Positions 1-8,357 of a stretch of 64,000 nucleotides of DNA are shown one piece after another. This DNA comes from Paenibacillus macerans (GTDB taxonomy: Bacteria; Bacillota; Bacilli; Paenibacillales; Paenibacillaceae). The position numbers and the translations under genes were made by a program. Where the stretch lies: the NCBI RefSeq assembly GCF_023715465.1, contig NZ_JAMBOE010000001.1, positions 62,001 through 126,000 on the forward strand, written 5' to 3'. Below the pieces are notes generated by a model. That model made no database searches. It was not told where the DNA came from and saw nothing but the letters and a program-made list of their open reading frames with translations. Every line of letters starts with the position of its first letter. Position 1 is the first letter of the stretch.

Positions 1-958
1 AACTATATACAACATCCTGAATATCCGTTTCTTCCTTTTTAATAAGTTTTAAAAGCATTTCAGCCGCTTTTTTCCCCATTTCATAGGAGGGCTGCGCAAT
101 CGTCGTTACAGGCGGATCAACCAAATCAGCAAACGGAATATTATCAAAAACAGCTAATGAAAAATTGCTTCCAACCTTTAATCCATGATCTTTGGCAAAT
201 TTCAGCACTTCCAAAAAAGCGAGATCATTCCCCGCCAATAGAGCTGTCGGAGGTTGTTCTCCAAAGAAAAGCTTCTCGAGCTCCGACTTCATTTGTTGAA
301 CTTCCGTACTGATGATATATTGCGGTTCCTTCCCGTTGGCAAGCATCGCGCTCTTATAACCTTCAACCCGGTCAATCCGGGTAGAAGTCGTCAAAGGCTG
401 TGTAACTATAGCAATCCGTTCATGCCCGTAATCAATAAAATGTTGAATGATGGAATACGCAGATTCAAAGTTATTGACTTTTACTGCAGGAATAAGGATA
501 TCCTTGACTTTTCGGTCCATAAATACAACCGGATAACCGCTTTTAAGCATATTTTCGTAAAGCTCTACATTTTGCCCCGTCGGAAAAATAATTAATCCGT
601 CCACCTGCTTCGCCCGAAGCATATCGATATATTTTTTTTCTTTAAGCGGGTCATTGTCCGTATTGCAAAAAATGGTATGAATGTCATGTTCATTGAAGTA
701 ATCTTCGATTGCCCTGCTTACCTCTGTAGAAAAACGGTGCATGATGTTTGCAATTATAATCCCTATCATGGAAGTCCGCTTTTGTTTTAAGCTTCTTGCA
801 ATATAATTAGGCTGGTAGCCAAGCTGATTGATGGCCTCCTCGATCTTCTTCTTGGTTTCATCACTCATGTATTCATAACGTTTATTTAGAAATTGTGAAA
901 CCGTACTCTTGGAAATGCCAGCTTTCTTTGCAACATCAGCCATGGTTACTTTATCCAT
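1..958 (-). CDS. LacI/GalR-family repressor, 3' end cut by window edge
   Basis: About 319 codons are visible and the frame is still open at base 1, so only a few C-terminal residues are missing. The start is ATG at 958, preceded by an AGAGAGG ribosome binding site. Residues 1-60 form the LacI helix-turn-helix (MDKVTMADVAKKAGISKSTV) and the hinge. The rest is a periplasmic-binding-protein-like effector domain (IGIIIANI, DGLIIFP, GHERIAIV). It lies 58 bp downstream of the glycosidase gene in the same orientation, so it is probably the last gene of the sugar operon and its local repressor. Its likely target is the operator array at 5129-5181. The effector sugar is unknown. Confidence 0.93.
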   Translation of the reverse strand, partial: MDKVTMADVAKKAGISKSTVSQFLNKRYEYMSDETKKKIEEAINQLGYQPNYIARSLKQKRTSMIGIIIANIMHRFSTEVSRAIEDYFNEHDIHTIFCNTDNDPLKEKKYIDMLRAKQVDGLIIFPTGQNVELYENMLKSGYPVVFMDRKVKDILIPAVKVNNFESAYSIIQHFIDYGHERIAIVTQPLTTSTRIDRVEGYKSAMLANGKEPQYIISTEVQQMKSELEKLFFGEQPPTALLAGNDLAFLEVLKFAKDHGLKVGSNFSLAVFDNIPFADLVDPPVTTIAQPSYEMGKKAAEMLLKLIKKEETDIQDVVYS

Positions 959-1016
959 TAGATCTACCTCTCTTCTTGATCACTCCTTGTATTGTATCTT
1001 TTATTTTCCCCTTTAT

Positions 1017-2657
1017 CTAGTTGTCCCCAATATCGCGCCCTTTAACAAATCCCGGTCCGCCGCCAGCCATAAATCCCTGGCTATGGCCCTCTTCGTCAGG
1101 CGAAATCCAAAACGAATAAATGGTTGCATTTTCTAAATAAAAACGAATTTTTATTACTTTCGTATTTAAATCCTCAATTCGCTTATTTCTCCACTTTATT
1201 TCCATTTTTGTCCGATCAGCACAAACAGGGATGCATTCCGACTTTTCAAATCCAGCGATAACATTGGAATCCTCATCCAGTATCTCCGCATAAATACGGC
1301 CCGCTTCACATGATGCATTTACAAAAAGATGCTTCCCGGTAAAGGCTAGTTTGGTCGTTTGCACCTCTCCGCCTTTTCCTTGATCGGTCAAAGAAGCGAA
1401 TCCGTCCCTCCGTAGTGTTGCCAGTCCCAGATTCCCTCCAGCGTACTTGTGAGATCCGAATTTTGGAGAATTCCCCGAAAAGCAAGAATAGTAAAAGTAA
1501 ATTTTGTCCTCAACAACCAAACAAACCCCGTTTACCGCATGGGCATATCCATAATCCCAGGATCCTTTTTTTCGTGATGAAGAAATAAAATTATCATAGG
1601 TTGGTCTAAACCAGTGGAATCCGTCTCTGCTGTATCCCAGTTTCAAATCATTAATTTTGGGTGTCCCATTTTTTCCGCTAATATTGTTGGGAGGTCCCAT
1701 AAAAACGCTGAACACTCCCAGCATTAAGCTTTCATAGGGTGTCGCATCCAAATTGTACAATTGAGTATAGTACCCCATATCCGGATCGGGCATGTCATAT
1801 ATATCTGTTCTGGACCAAAACTTGATATCTTCCGCCTTCCAGTTCGTTCCGCCAAAGAAATCTTCCGTTTCGAAATATCCTCTTGTCCGTATTCTGCTAT
1901 CCAGAGAAGAAAATGTACGCAAGCTAAACACCCATTTTTTTGTAAATGGATTATAAAAGAATGTTGTATTATCTCCACACGGGCCTATATTCCCCGCTTC
2001 CTTCCAATCGATGCCGTTCGCGGATTTATATAAAACGGCTTTTTCAAGCGGTGGAACAGAGCCCGGAATATCATGAGCATGTTTCGGCTTATTGTGGTAA
2101 TATTTTACATCGAAATCGTATTTTCTGAAGAATATAAGCATCTTATATTTTTCATCCGGATGTTTAGCATCATAATCAATCCAAACCGCCGAACCATCTC
2201 TAAGCGCTCCAAATTCCCGGGGGATTACCCTCTCCGAAGTTCTTTCCGGGTATATTTCAGTCAGCCTCTTCCAATGGATTCCATCGTCGCTTTCCGCGTA
2301 ACCTACACCATCAAACCAACCGGCATGATACCACATTTTAAACTTTTGATCTTCATCGTCATAAAAAATCCCATCATTAAACGGACAAGCACAAGGACAA
2401 TAACCATCATTCATCTCTAAGGGACTTGTCGGTTCAAAGATCGGCTCCGCACAAAGATTAGGCTGATGATATTCCCGCATCAAATTGCTTTTTTCGATCA
2501 GAAAATCATCAACAAACAGCTGCCTTCCTATATCGATATTAATAACATCCGGCTTATTTTTTAAGTACGGGACTTCCAATGGCTGGTCCAGAGTGGTTTC
2601 CTTATACACAGGAGGCCAGGGCTCAGGTAAGGTTAAATTATTATATAAACGAAACAT
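1017..2657 (-). CDS. beta-propeller glycoside hydrolase-like protein (GH32/GH43-like)
   Basis: A 546-residue protein with no signal peptide, so it should be cytoplasmic, which fits a phosphosugar or imported-glycoside hydrolase. The start RQLFVDDFLIE and the repeated Asp/aromatic blades (FKMWYHAGWFDGVGYAESDDG, split over 120-140) are typical of the five-bladed propeller glycosidases often labelled GH32-like. The ATG at 2657 follows GGGGAG by about 8 bases. It is third in the leftward operon after the PfkB kinase and the PTS transporter. Assignment to an exact GH family is not possible by eye, and the substrate is inferred only from the PTS neighbour. Confidence 0.7.
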   Translation of the reverse strand: MFRLYNNLTLPEPWPPVYKETTLDQPLEVPYLKNKPDVINIDIGRQLFVDDFLIEKSNLMREYHQPNLCAEPIFEPTSPLEMNDGYCPCACPFNDGIFYDDEDQKFKMWYHAGWFDGVGYAESDDGIHWKRLTEIYPERTSERVIPREFGALRDGSAVWIDYDAKHPDEKYKMLIFFRKYDFDVKYYHNKPKHAHDIPGSVPPLEKAVLYKSANGIDWKEAGNIGPCGDNTTFFYNPFTKKWVFSLRTFSSLDSRIRTRGYFETEDFFGGTNWKAEDIKFWSRTDIYDMPDPDMGYYTQLYNLDATPYESLMLGVFSVFMGPPNNISGKNGTPKINDLKLGYSRDGFHWFRPTYDNFISSSRKKGSWDYGYAHAVNGVCLVVEDKIYFYYSCFSGNSPKFGSHKYAGGNLGLATLRRDGFASLTDQGKGGEVQTTKLAFTGKHLFVNASCEAGRIYAEILDEDSNVIAGFEKSECIPVCADRTKMEIKWRNKRIEDLNTKVIKIRFYLENATIYSFWISPDEEGHSQGFMAGGGPGFVKGRDIGDN

Positions 2658-2705
2658 ATGGTTTCTCTCCCCTTCTATATAAATGTCCTATTTATTTCAT
2701 CACTT

Positions 2706-4061
2706 TTATTCATTGTGCTTGAAGAAAAGGTACGTCAAAGTGAACGCCACGCCAAGACCAATTAAATTCGCAATAATGTACATCGGAATTTGCCCGTTCA
2801 AATATAATAAAGCCCCTGGAATAACCGTTATTGCCAAACCGGTACCTTTTAAACCTACGAGCGAAGAGAATACCCCTGCAACACCGCCCCCCAGACAACC
2901 AAACACAAATGGTTTCACTAATCTCAGATTGATACCAAAAATGGCCGGTTCCGTAATTCCTAAAAACGCTGGAATCGTTGAGGAAAAATAAAGCGATCTT
3001 TTCTTGATATCTTTAGTCTTAAAGGCCACCGCCAAAGCTGCCCCGCCTTGTGCGGCAATAGCTCCCGAAACGAGGGCGTTGAATGGATTTGCCCCTGTCT
3101 TCGCCAACAATTCAATCTCTAATGCTTTGAAAATATGATGCACTCCTGTTGTTACAATCAGTTGATCCAGAGCTCCTATAATTAATCCCCCGATACCGAA
3201 CGGCCATGTGATCAATGATCTGAATCCGTTAAGGATTAATTGTTCCACCCCATGCATAAGCGGTCCAATAATAAGCAAACCGCAAAAAATACTAATTAAA
3301 AGAGTGGCGAATGGCGTTACGATCAAAGATAAAGAATCCGGAACGACTTTCTTTAATGACTTTTCCACCTTTGCGGCCAAAATGGCGATCATTAATGCGG
3401 GAAGCACCGAACCTTGATATCCCGTAATGGGAATGGACAACCCGAAAAGCGACAGCAAAATAGGTTCTGCCGTGCCGCTTGCAACAGCGTTAGCATTGGG
3501 AAGCTGAGGTGCAACCAGCATTAATCCGATTACGATACCCAATATTGGAGAACCTCCGAATTTCCGCATGACCGAAAATCCGACAAGAGCCGGTAAAAAA
3601 GCGAAGGCTGTATCCGTTAACACTTGGGTAAACGTTAAAAAGGTAGGATTCATCTCAAGGCCAAGGTTCGTTAAAAGCCCTCTTAATCCCATAAATAATC
3701 CGGTCGCTACCAGTACAGGAATTATCGGAATAAACACATCGCCTAATGTTCTGGAGATTTTCTGAACCCAGGACATGTTTTTATAAGCTTCCGCTTTATT
3801 ATCGTTTTGAATTGTAGTATCCCCGTTCACAAATGCATCGTAAACCTTATTTACAAATCCTGTGCCGAGGATGATTTGGTATTGCCCCGCGGAAAAAAAC
3901 TGCCCCTTAACACCATCAATATTTTCAATCGCTTTTTCATCTATTTTGGACTTATCTTTTAAGATTAGTCTTAGCCGTGTTGCACAATGTTCTACAGAAG
4001 TAACATTCTCTTTGTCTCCAATATATTGAAGAATTTGTTTGGCTACCTCTTGCTCTTTCAT
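2706..4061 (-). CDS. PTS sugar transporter subunit EIIBC
   Basis: This 451-residue membrane protein imports and phosphorylates a sugar. Residues 1-85 are an EIIB domain with the phosphorylated cysteine in VEHCATRLRLILKD. Residues from about 105 onward are an EIIC domain with roughly ten hydrophobic segments. No EIIA domain is fused, so EIIA must come from elsewhere in the genome. Its start overlaps the stop of the kinase gene by 4 bases (ATGA type), which implies translational coupling. The domain order is that of the glucose/sucrose superfamily. The substrate cannot be read from the sequence. Confidence 0.92.
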   Translation of the reverse strand: MKEQEVAKQILQYIGDKENVTSVEHCATRLRLILKDKSKIDEKAIENIDGVKGQFFSAGQYQIILGTGFVNKVYDAFVNGDTTIQNDNKAEAYKNMSWVQKISRTLGDVFIPIIPVLVATGLFMGLRGLLTNLGLEMNPTFLTFTQVLTDTAFAFLPALVGFSVMRKFGGSPILGIVIGLMLVAPQLPNANAVASGTAEPILLSLFGLSIPITGYQGSVLPALMIAILAAKVEKSLKKVVPDSLSLIVTPFATLLISIFCGLLIIGPLMHGVEQLILNGFRSLITWPFGIGGLIIGALDQLIVTTGVHHIFKALEIELLAKTGANPFNALVSGAIAAQGGAALAVAFKTKDIKKRSLYFSSTIPAFLGITEPAIFGINLRLVKPFVFGCLGGGVAGVFSSLVGLKGTGLAITVIPGALLYLNGQIPMYIIANLIGLGVAFTLTYLFFKHNE

Positions 4062-5041
4062 GCCTGGTGACCTCCTTGTGTATTTGCCTTGATCGTTTTT
4101 TGATTTTGCATAAATTGCTGTAATTGTTTTCTGGTAGGGTAGCCGTCGTAATCCCCGGGGAATTGCACGGCCAGCGAACCCATCGCATTCCCGCGCTGTA
4201 CCGCTTCCACGATCGAACGCTTTTCCATCAAAGCACTAATGACTCCTACAGCAAACCCATCACCGGCACCTACCGTATCTACTGTCTTTTCTACTGGAAA
4301 AGCACTCACTTTGCCTTCCTCATAAGGAGTCTTATAATAAGCGCCCGCTTCTCCCAGTTTAACGATCACCAGTTCGACACCCTTTTCCAAATAAAAGGAA
4401 GCAATATCACTTGGCTCTGTGTAACCGGTTAATATATATCCTTCACCTATTCCTGGAAGGACATAATTCGCTTTAAAAGCAAACTTATTGACCACATCGA
4501 TCATTTCTTCTTTTGATTTCCAGAGAGCAGGACGTAAATTGGGGTCAAAGGATATGGATCGGCCATGACTCTTCATGCAATGAAGTACACAACCGGCAAA
4601 TTCCCTGGTGTGTTCCGAAATAGCCAGAGGGATTCCGGTCATATGAACATGGGCCGCACCTAGGAAATAGTCTTTCGAAAAGTCCTCCCTCCCCATAAAG
4701 CTCGCTGCAGATCCTTTCCTAAAGTACTGAATCTCAGGGTCACCATCCAAAACTTTTGATTTCAATTGAAAACCTGTTGGAACACTCTCATCGATCTGAA
4801 CCTCGTTAATGTCAACCCCCTCTTTTTCGAGACGCCGCAGGATCAAATCTCCAAAGGAATCACTTCCAACTTTACTCACCCATCCGGATCTTAGGCCCAG
4901 CCTTGCAAGACCGATAGCGACGTTCATTTCAGCTCCGGCTAATCCTGAGGTATAATGGATAACCTCATGGAATGGGCCTGGCTCATCTGCTGTAAACATC
5001 ACCATTGCCTCGCCAAAAGTAACAACATCCAAATTACCCAA
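4058..5041 (-). CDS. PfkB-family sugar kinase (2-keto-3-deoxygluconate kinase-like)
   Basis: A 327-residue ribokinase-fold enzyme. The N-terminal substrate motif reads GLAGAEMNVAIGLARLG, the RKGSAAS stretch resembles KDG kinases, and the catalytic loop DTVGAGDGF lies near residue 255. The start is TTG at 5041 behind AAAGG. A second strong ribosome site (GGGAGGAAG, about 5111-5119) lies upstream in frame but is followed by ATA, not a start codon, so the shorter product is preferred. It is the first gene of the kinase-PTS-glycosidase-LacI operon, and the leader from 5042 to about 5180 carries the operator repeats. Confidence 0.88.
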   Translation of the reverse strand: MGNLDVVTFGEAMVMFTADEPGPFHEVIHYTSGLAGAEMNVAIGLARLGLRSGWVSKVGSDSFGDLILRRLEKEGVDINEVQIDESVPTGFQLKSKVLDGDPEIQYFRKGSAASFMGREDFSKDYFLGAAHVHMTGIPLAISEHTREFAGCVLHCMKSHGRSISFDPNLRPALWKSKEEMIDVVNKFAFKANYVLPGIGEGYILTGYTEPSDIASFYLEKGVELVIVKLGEAGAYYKTPYEEGKVSAFPVEKTVDTVGAGDGFAVGVISALMEKRSIVEAVQRGNAMGSLAVQFPGDYDGYPTRKQLQQFMQNQKTIKANTQGGHQA

Positions 5042-5128
5042 ATCAATTCTCGCCTTTCTTTGAATTTCTAGTCGTACGAAGTGAAAACAATCTCTGCTTT
5101 TCTTATTTATGCTTCCTCCCTCTTTTAC

Positions 5129-5181
5129 TAAATCGGTTTATTAAACCGGTTTAGTATATCGGTTTAGTAAATCGGTTTATA
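5129..5181 (-). promoter_or_regulatory. LacI-type operator array
   Basis: Four copies of TCGGTTTA or CCGGTTTA lie within about 50 bases, including the palindrome TAAACCGGTTTA centred near 5148. They sit just downstream of the -10 box, over the start of transcription and the early leader. That is where a LacI-family repressor would block the operon. The natural candidate is the LacI protein encoded at the end of the same operon. Confidence 0.7.
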
Positions 5182-5184
5182 TTG

Positions 5185-5213
5185 ATTATAGTTTATATGT
5201 AAGCGTTTTTCAA
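5185..5213 (-). promoter_or_regulatory. sigma-A promoter of the sugar operon
   Basis: On the minus strand TTGAAA (5213-5208), a 17-base spacer and a perfect TATAAT (5190-5185) form a strong sigma-A promoter aimed at the kinase gene. A near-match to a CcpA cre box (TGAAAAACGCTTACA, one base too long for consensus) overlaps the -35 box and spacer, so carbon catabolite control is possible but unproven. Confidence 0.8.
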
Positions 5214-5291
5214 TACAGAAAGCAAATTTATTTTTGGTTTATAGAATCATCGTTGCGGCAACTAATTTTATACTAATCGATCCAGAAGTCC

Positions 5292-5320
5292 TTGACAAAG
5301 GAATAGGGTTCACCTTAACA
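5292..5320 (+). promoter_or_regulatory. candidate promoter of the MFS exporter gene
   Basis: TTGACA at 5292-5297 is followed after 17 bases by TTAACA, a weak -10 box, 49 bases before the TTG start. No operator-like palindrome is evident here, so control of this gene is not clear. Confidence 0.5.
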
Positions 5321-5368
5321 TATGGAATGATCAATCCAGAATTCAATTCAGCTTAAGGAGGAACTACC

Positions 5369-6598
5369 TTGTCTCAATATTCATCATCATCCACGGCTAC
5401 GGTCCAATCGGCCAGCCTCCCTGCCAGACTTCCCTGGCTTGCCCTGCTCGCGCTGGCGATGACCGGATTTATCTGTATTCTTACCGAAACCATTCCAGCC
5501 GGGCTGCTGCCGTTAATCGGGGAAGGACTTCATGTAACAAAAGCGATGGCCGGACAGCTCGTCACTCTTTATGCAATTGGCTCGCTGGTGGCGGCCATTC
5601 CGTTCGCCATGTTTACCGGCGGAGTTCGGCGGCGTCCGCTGCTGCTCGCTATTATTGCTGGATTCCTGGTCTTCAACACCATTACCGCCTTGTCGACCAG
5701 CTATGCTTTAACGCTGGCCGCTCGATTTTTTGCCGGTGTGGCGGCCGGCGCGGCCTGGGGGATGATCGCCGGTTACGCGCGGCGTATGGTCCCGGATGCC
5801 TTAAAAGGACGCGCCCTGGCCGTCGCGATGGCAGGAACGCCGATCGCTCTTACCTTCGGCGTGCCGGTTGGCACCTTACTCGGTGACCTGATCGGTTGGC
5901 GCGCCGTATTTGGACTCTTGTCTTTGCTCACGCTTGTTTTAATCGGTTGGGTGCTGTGGAAAGTGCCGGATTATCCCGGGCAACCTGCAAATCAAAGAAT
6001 GACCGCCCGTCAGGTGTTTGTTATGCCCGGCTTGCGTCCAATTCTCATGGTGGTGTTCACCTGGATGTTGGCACACAATATTTTATATACGTATATCGCG
6101 CCGTTTCTCGAGCGGTCCGGACTTGCAGGACGTGTCGATCTGGTCTTGCTGGTCTTTGGATTAGCCGCCCTTGTCTCCATCTGGATGGTTGGCCTGCTAA
6201 TCGACCGCATGCTGCGCCTGCTGGTATTGATCAGCCTGCTTGGCTTCGCGCTGGCTTCTGTTGCCCTATGGGTAGGCGGCACATCAGCACCGGTAGTTTA
6301 TGCGGCCGTGGCGTTATGGGGCCTGACTTTCGGCGGCGCCGCCACCCTGCTGCAAACCGCTCAAGCCAATGCAAGCGGTGAAGAAGGCGTGGATATCGCC
6401 ATGCCCATTAACACCACGGTATGGAATCTGGCCATCGCAAGCGGCGGCATTGTAGGTGGTGCCTTGCTGGAGCTGGTAGGGGTGCAGTCTTTTCCGGGAG
6501 TGTTGTTGATACTGCTGCTGGTTGCGCTGATTATAGCGTGGAGGGCGAAAAAGTATGGGTTTCCGGCGAACGGATCCGAAAAGAAATCGGAGTCTTAA
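5369..6598 (+). CDS. MFS drug/sugar efflux transporter (AraJ/YdhP-like, DHA1)
   Basis: A 409-residue protein with about twelve hydrophobic helices. It starts at TTG, 5 bases after a perfect AAGGAGG. The first helix reads LALLALAMTGFICILTETIP, and the loop between helices 2 and 3 carries GGVRRRPLL, the MFS motif-A equivalent. It is a clear paralogue of the transporter at 40450-41649, with the same helix 1, LVTLYAIGSL and VFNTITALS segments. It is transcribed divergently from the sugar operon with about 330 bp between them. Exported substrate unknown. Confidence 0.88.
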   Translation: MSQYSSSSTATVQSASLPARLPWLALLALAMTGFICILTETIPAGLLPLIGEGLHVTKAMAGQLVTLYAIGSLVAAIPFAMFTGGVRRRPLLLAIIAGFLVFNTITALSTSYALTLAARFFAGVAAGAAWGMIAGYARRMVPDALKGRALAVAMAGTPIALTFGVPVGTLLGDLIGWRAVFGLLSLLTLVLIGWVLWKVPDYPGQPANQRMTARQVFVMPGLRPILMVVFTWMLAHNILYTYIAPFLERSGLAGRVDLVLLVFGLAALVSIWMVGLLIDRMLRLLVLISLLGFALASVALWVGGTSAPVVYAAVALWGLTFGGAATLLQTAQANASGEEGVDIAMPINTTVWNLAIASGGIVGGALLELVGVQSFPGVLLILLLVALIIAWRAKKYGFPANGSEKKSES

Positions 6599-6698
6599 GA
6601 AAAGCGTCTATCGACTGCTTTCAACGACGGCAGACCGCGTTTAGCTGTAGTTTTTCCCCACGATTACAGAATTGCTCAGCTCCGCTGAGAACATATAA

Positions 6699-6835
6699 CT
6701 CAACTTTCGTAGCATAAAATTGGCAAGTAAGCCTTGATGTAGTTGAGGAAAGCCAACTTCAAGCTCCGCATTCCATCGCTGTCACCCCCATGCTCTCCCT
6801 GCTTTTAATTTGGTTTTCGTTCTGTGAACGTCGAG
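6699..6835. mobile_element. miniature non-coding IS derivative
   Basis: The 14-base ends CTCAACTTTCGTAG (6699-6712) and CTGTGAACGTCGAG (6822-6835) are imperfect inverted repeats. They are flanked by ATATAA and TTATAA, close to a 6-bp target duplication. The first 60 bases closely match the right end of the 990-bp element at 29997-30986 read on the minus strand. The inside encodes nothing, so it looks like an internally deleted copy of the same IS. Confidence 0.65.
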
Positions 6836-6866
6836 TTATAAATTATATCATTTTAAGAAAAACAAA

Positions 6867-6894
6867 CGAGCCCATGGTATAGCCATGGGACTCG
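6867..6894. terminator. hairpin between MFS and recombinase genes
   Basis: CGAG-CCCATGG and CCATGGG-(A)CTCG pair around a short loop. No long T-run follows on the plus strand, although some A-rich sequence precedes it. It may act as a weak terminator for either flank. Confidence 0.45.
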
Positions 6895-7057
6895 CTTGGC
6901 TAAAAAACTACCGGTAACCCGATAAACTGCGAAGAACAATCGTAACCAACTTGTTGGACGGCATCGTCAATATGTATAAATTGCAAATAAATAACTTGAG
7001 CAATATGTTGCTTAAACAATGACAAATCAGCCTAAAATATTAATGATAATAAAACAT

Positions 7058-7085
7058 GTCGCATAATGATAATTATCCGACAAAA
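7058..7085 (+). repeat. left 28-bp inverted repeat of the recombinase unit (putative core site)
   Basis: This 28-base sequence matches the reverse complement of 8159-8186 with a single mismatch at position 5 (C versus T). Its first 24 bases are themselves an imperfect dyad: GTCGCATAAT and ATTATCCGAC around GATA, as expected for a tyrosine-recombinase core site. It lies 87 bases beyond the stop codon of the recombinase gene. Confidence 0.85.
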
Positions 7086-7172
7086 GACATGGGTAAAAAT
7101 GTAGAAAAAGATAGAATTTTGCGGAGTACTCAATCAAATTATAGGCCAAATTGCATGCTTTTGCATAGTGCG

Positions 7173-8141
7173 TCAGTAAATAAATTCCTTTAAGCAGTCC
7201 TGTACATAATCCGGAGCTGCTTTTTTCATTTGGTCTACAGTATGCAAATATCGCTGAGTCGTGTTGATATGCGCATGCCCGAGCGTTTCCTGCACTTGCT
7301 GAAGCGATGCTCCTCCCAGCAAGGCCAAGGTTGCGTTGGTATGCCGCAGCCAGTGGGGCGTAAGCTTTTTTGTAATCCCGCTTTTTTCCCCGGCTTTACG
7401 GATGATACGTTCAATTTGTCTTGTAGAAATTGGAAACAGCCTGAGTGCTTCGGATGGTTCCGCGTCACCGACAAGCCCCTTCGCGTATTCTACAAATAAT
7501 TCCCATAAATACTGGGGCACCTTGATTTCCCTTGTCCTCCCTCCTTTTGTATAGTGAAGCGTAAGCCAAATACTCGACTCCATAGGATCCGTATGGAAAT
7601 TTCCCCAGTATACCGAATTCAGTTCAGACACCCGCAGACCAAGCAATACAAGCGAAAGCCCCATCAAATAATTTCTTTGGCTCTGCTGCTGCAGATGGTT
7701 TAGCAACAACCCTACTTCCTTTTTGGTTAAAAAGTTCCGGTGGCTAGTCACCTGAATTACCGGCAAACGCACATTCGATGTAGGGTTCCTTGCAAAAAAA
7801 CCTATGTTGCTGTCGCTCCCCCACTTATACAGCGATTTTAACGGAGCAATGGAAGCGGCGATGCTGGCCGGTGCCAATGCGCGTTTGGAGGTTACTTTCT
7901 CACGTTGCTGAAGGTACAGCTTAAAGGCCTCAATCTCTCTCCATGTTACCGAATCAAGCTTCTTGAACCCGATGAATTCGCGAAAACAATGAATTGCCCT
8001 CAAGTAACTCCTCCTCGTATTGTCTGCCGTGCAGCAGGCACTTATAAACATGTTCACGATTTTATCATCGCTATAGTTGTTCGAACTCGTGTGCAGCAAA
8101 GTCAACTGATTTGCCGAATTCATGTTGCTATTGGTAGTCAT
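7173..8141 (-). CDS. tyrosine site-specific recombinase (XerC/D-like)
   Basis: A 322-residue recombinase with an N-terminal SAM-like core-binding domain (about 25-110) and a complete catalytic domain: Arg170 in LLGLRVSEL, Lys199 in YTKGG, HWLRH with His263 and Arg266, His289 in LGHAH, and the nucleophile Tyr298 in QRYLHT. The integron-integrase extra helix was not seen. The ATG at 8141 follows GGGGAGG. The gene is alone between two 28-bp inverted repeats, and the right repeat overlaps its likely -10 box (TATAAT inside the repeat), which suggests self-control by site binding. Not part of an obvious prophage. Confidence 0.93.
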   Translation of the reverse strand: MTTNSNMNSANQLTLLHTSSNNYSDDKIVNMFISACCTADNTRRSYLRAIHCFREFIGFKKLDSVTWREIEAFKLYLQQREKVTSKRALAPASIAASIAPLKSLYKWGSDSNIGFFARNPTSNVRLPVIQVTSHRNFLTKKEVGLLLNHLQQQSQRNYLMGLSLVLLGLRVSELNSVYWGNFHTDPMESSIWLTLHYTKGGRTREIKVPQYLWELFVEYAKGLVGDAEPSEALRLFPISTRQIERIIRKAGEKSGITKKLTPHWLRHTNATLALLGGASLQQVQETLGHAHINTTQRYLHTVDQMKKAAPDYVQDCLKEFIY

Positions 8142-8158
8142 TATCCATCCTCCCCAAA

Positions 8159-8186
8159 TTTTGTCGGATAATTATCATTATACGAC
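8159..8186 (-). repeat. right 28-bp inverted repeat of the recombinase unit (putative core site)
   Basis: On the minus strand it reads GTCGTATAAT, GATA, ATTATCCGAC and then AAAA. It is the inverted partner of 7058-7085 with 27 of 28 bases identical. It ends 17 bases before the recombinase start codon, just upstream of the ribosome binding site, and contains a TATAAT on the coding strand. Confidence 0.85.
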
Positions 8187-8357
8187 CTGCTATGGACTTT
8201 TGTTGACTAGCCCTCGGACCAGCGCAGGAGGAAAGACATTCACCGGTCTGCCGGAGGTTATGTATTTAAAGGAAAGGAGGTCTTTTGGGCCAAAGCCAGC
8301 ACCTTAACTTGAATCGCTTCTATTTTCAAATATGTCACAAAAAAAGGAGAGAACACC

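Larger units (their letters stand above)
6599..7057. other. gene-free stretch with a miniature IS derivative and a hairpin
   Basis: No convincing reading frame is present. The stretch holds the 137-bp miniature element at 6699-6835 and the hairpin at 6867-6894, then AT-rich DNA up to the left inverted repeat of the recombinase unit. The apparent frame at 6421-6717 is a shadow of the MFS gene running into the element. Confidence 0.6.

Noticed and set aside
5197..5212. Perfect cre site
   Set aside because: TGAAAAACGCTTACA is one base longer than the consensus, so it is only mentioned as a possible site.
7173..8141. Integron integrase or prophage integrase
   Set aside because: The extra helix of IntI is absent and no phage genes are nearby; the inverted repeats fit a self-contained recombinase unit better.
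8187..8357. Cyclic-di-GMP riboswitch before the HD-GYP gene
   Set aside because: The leader was compared with the GEMM-I and II patterns and the conserved core bases are absent.
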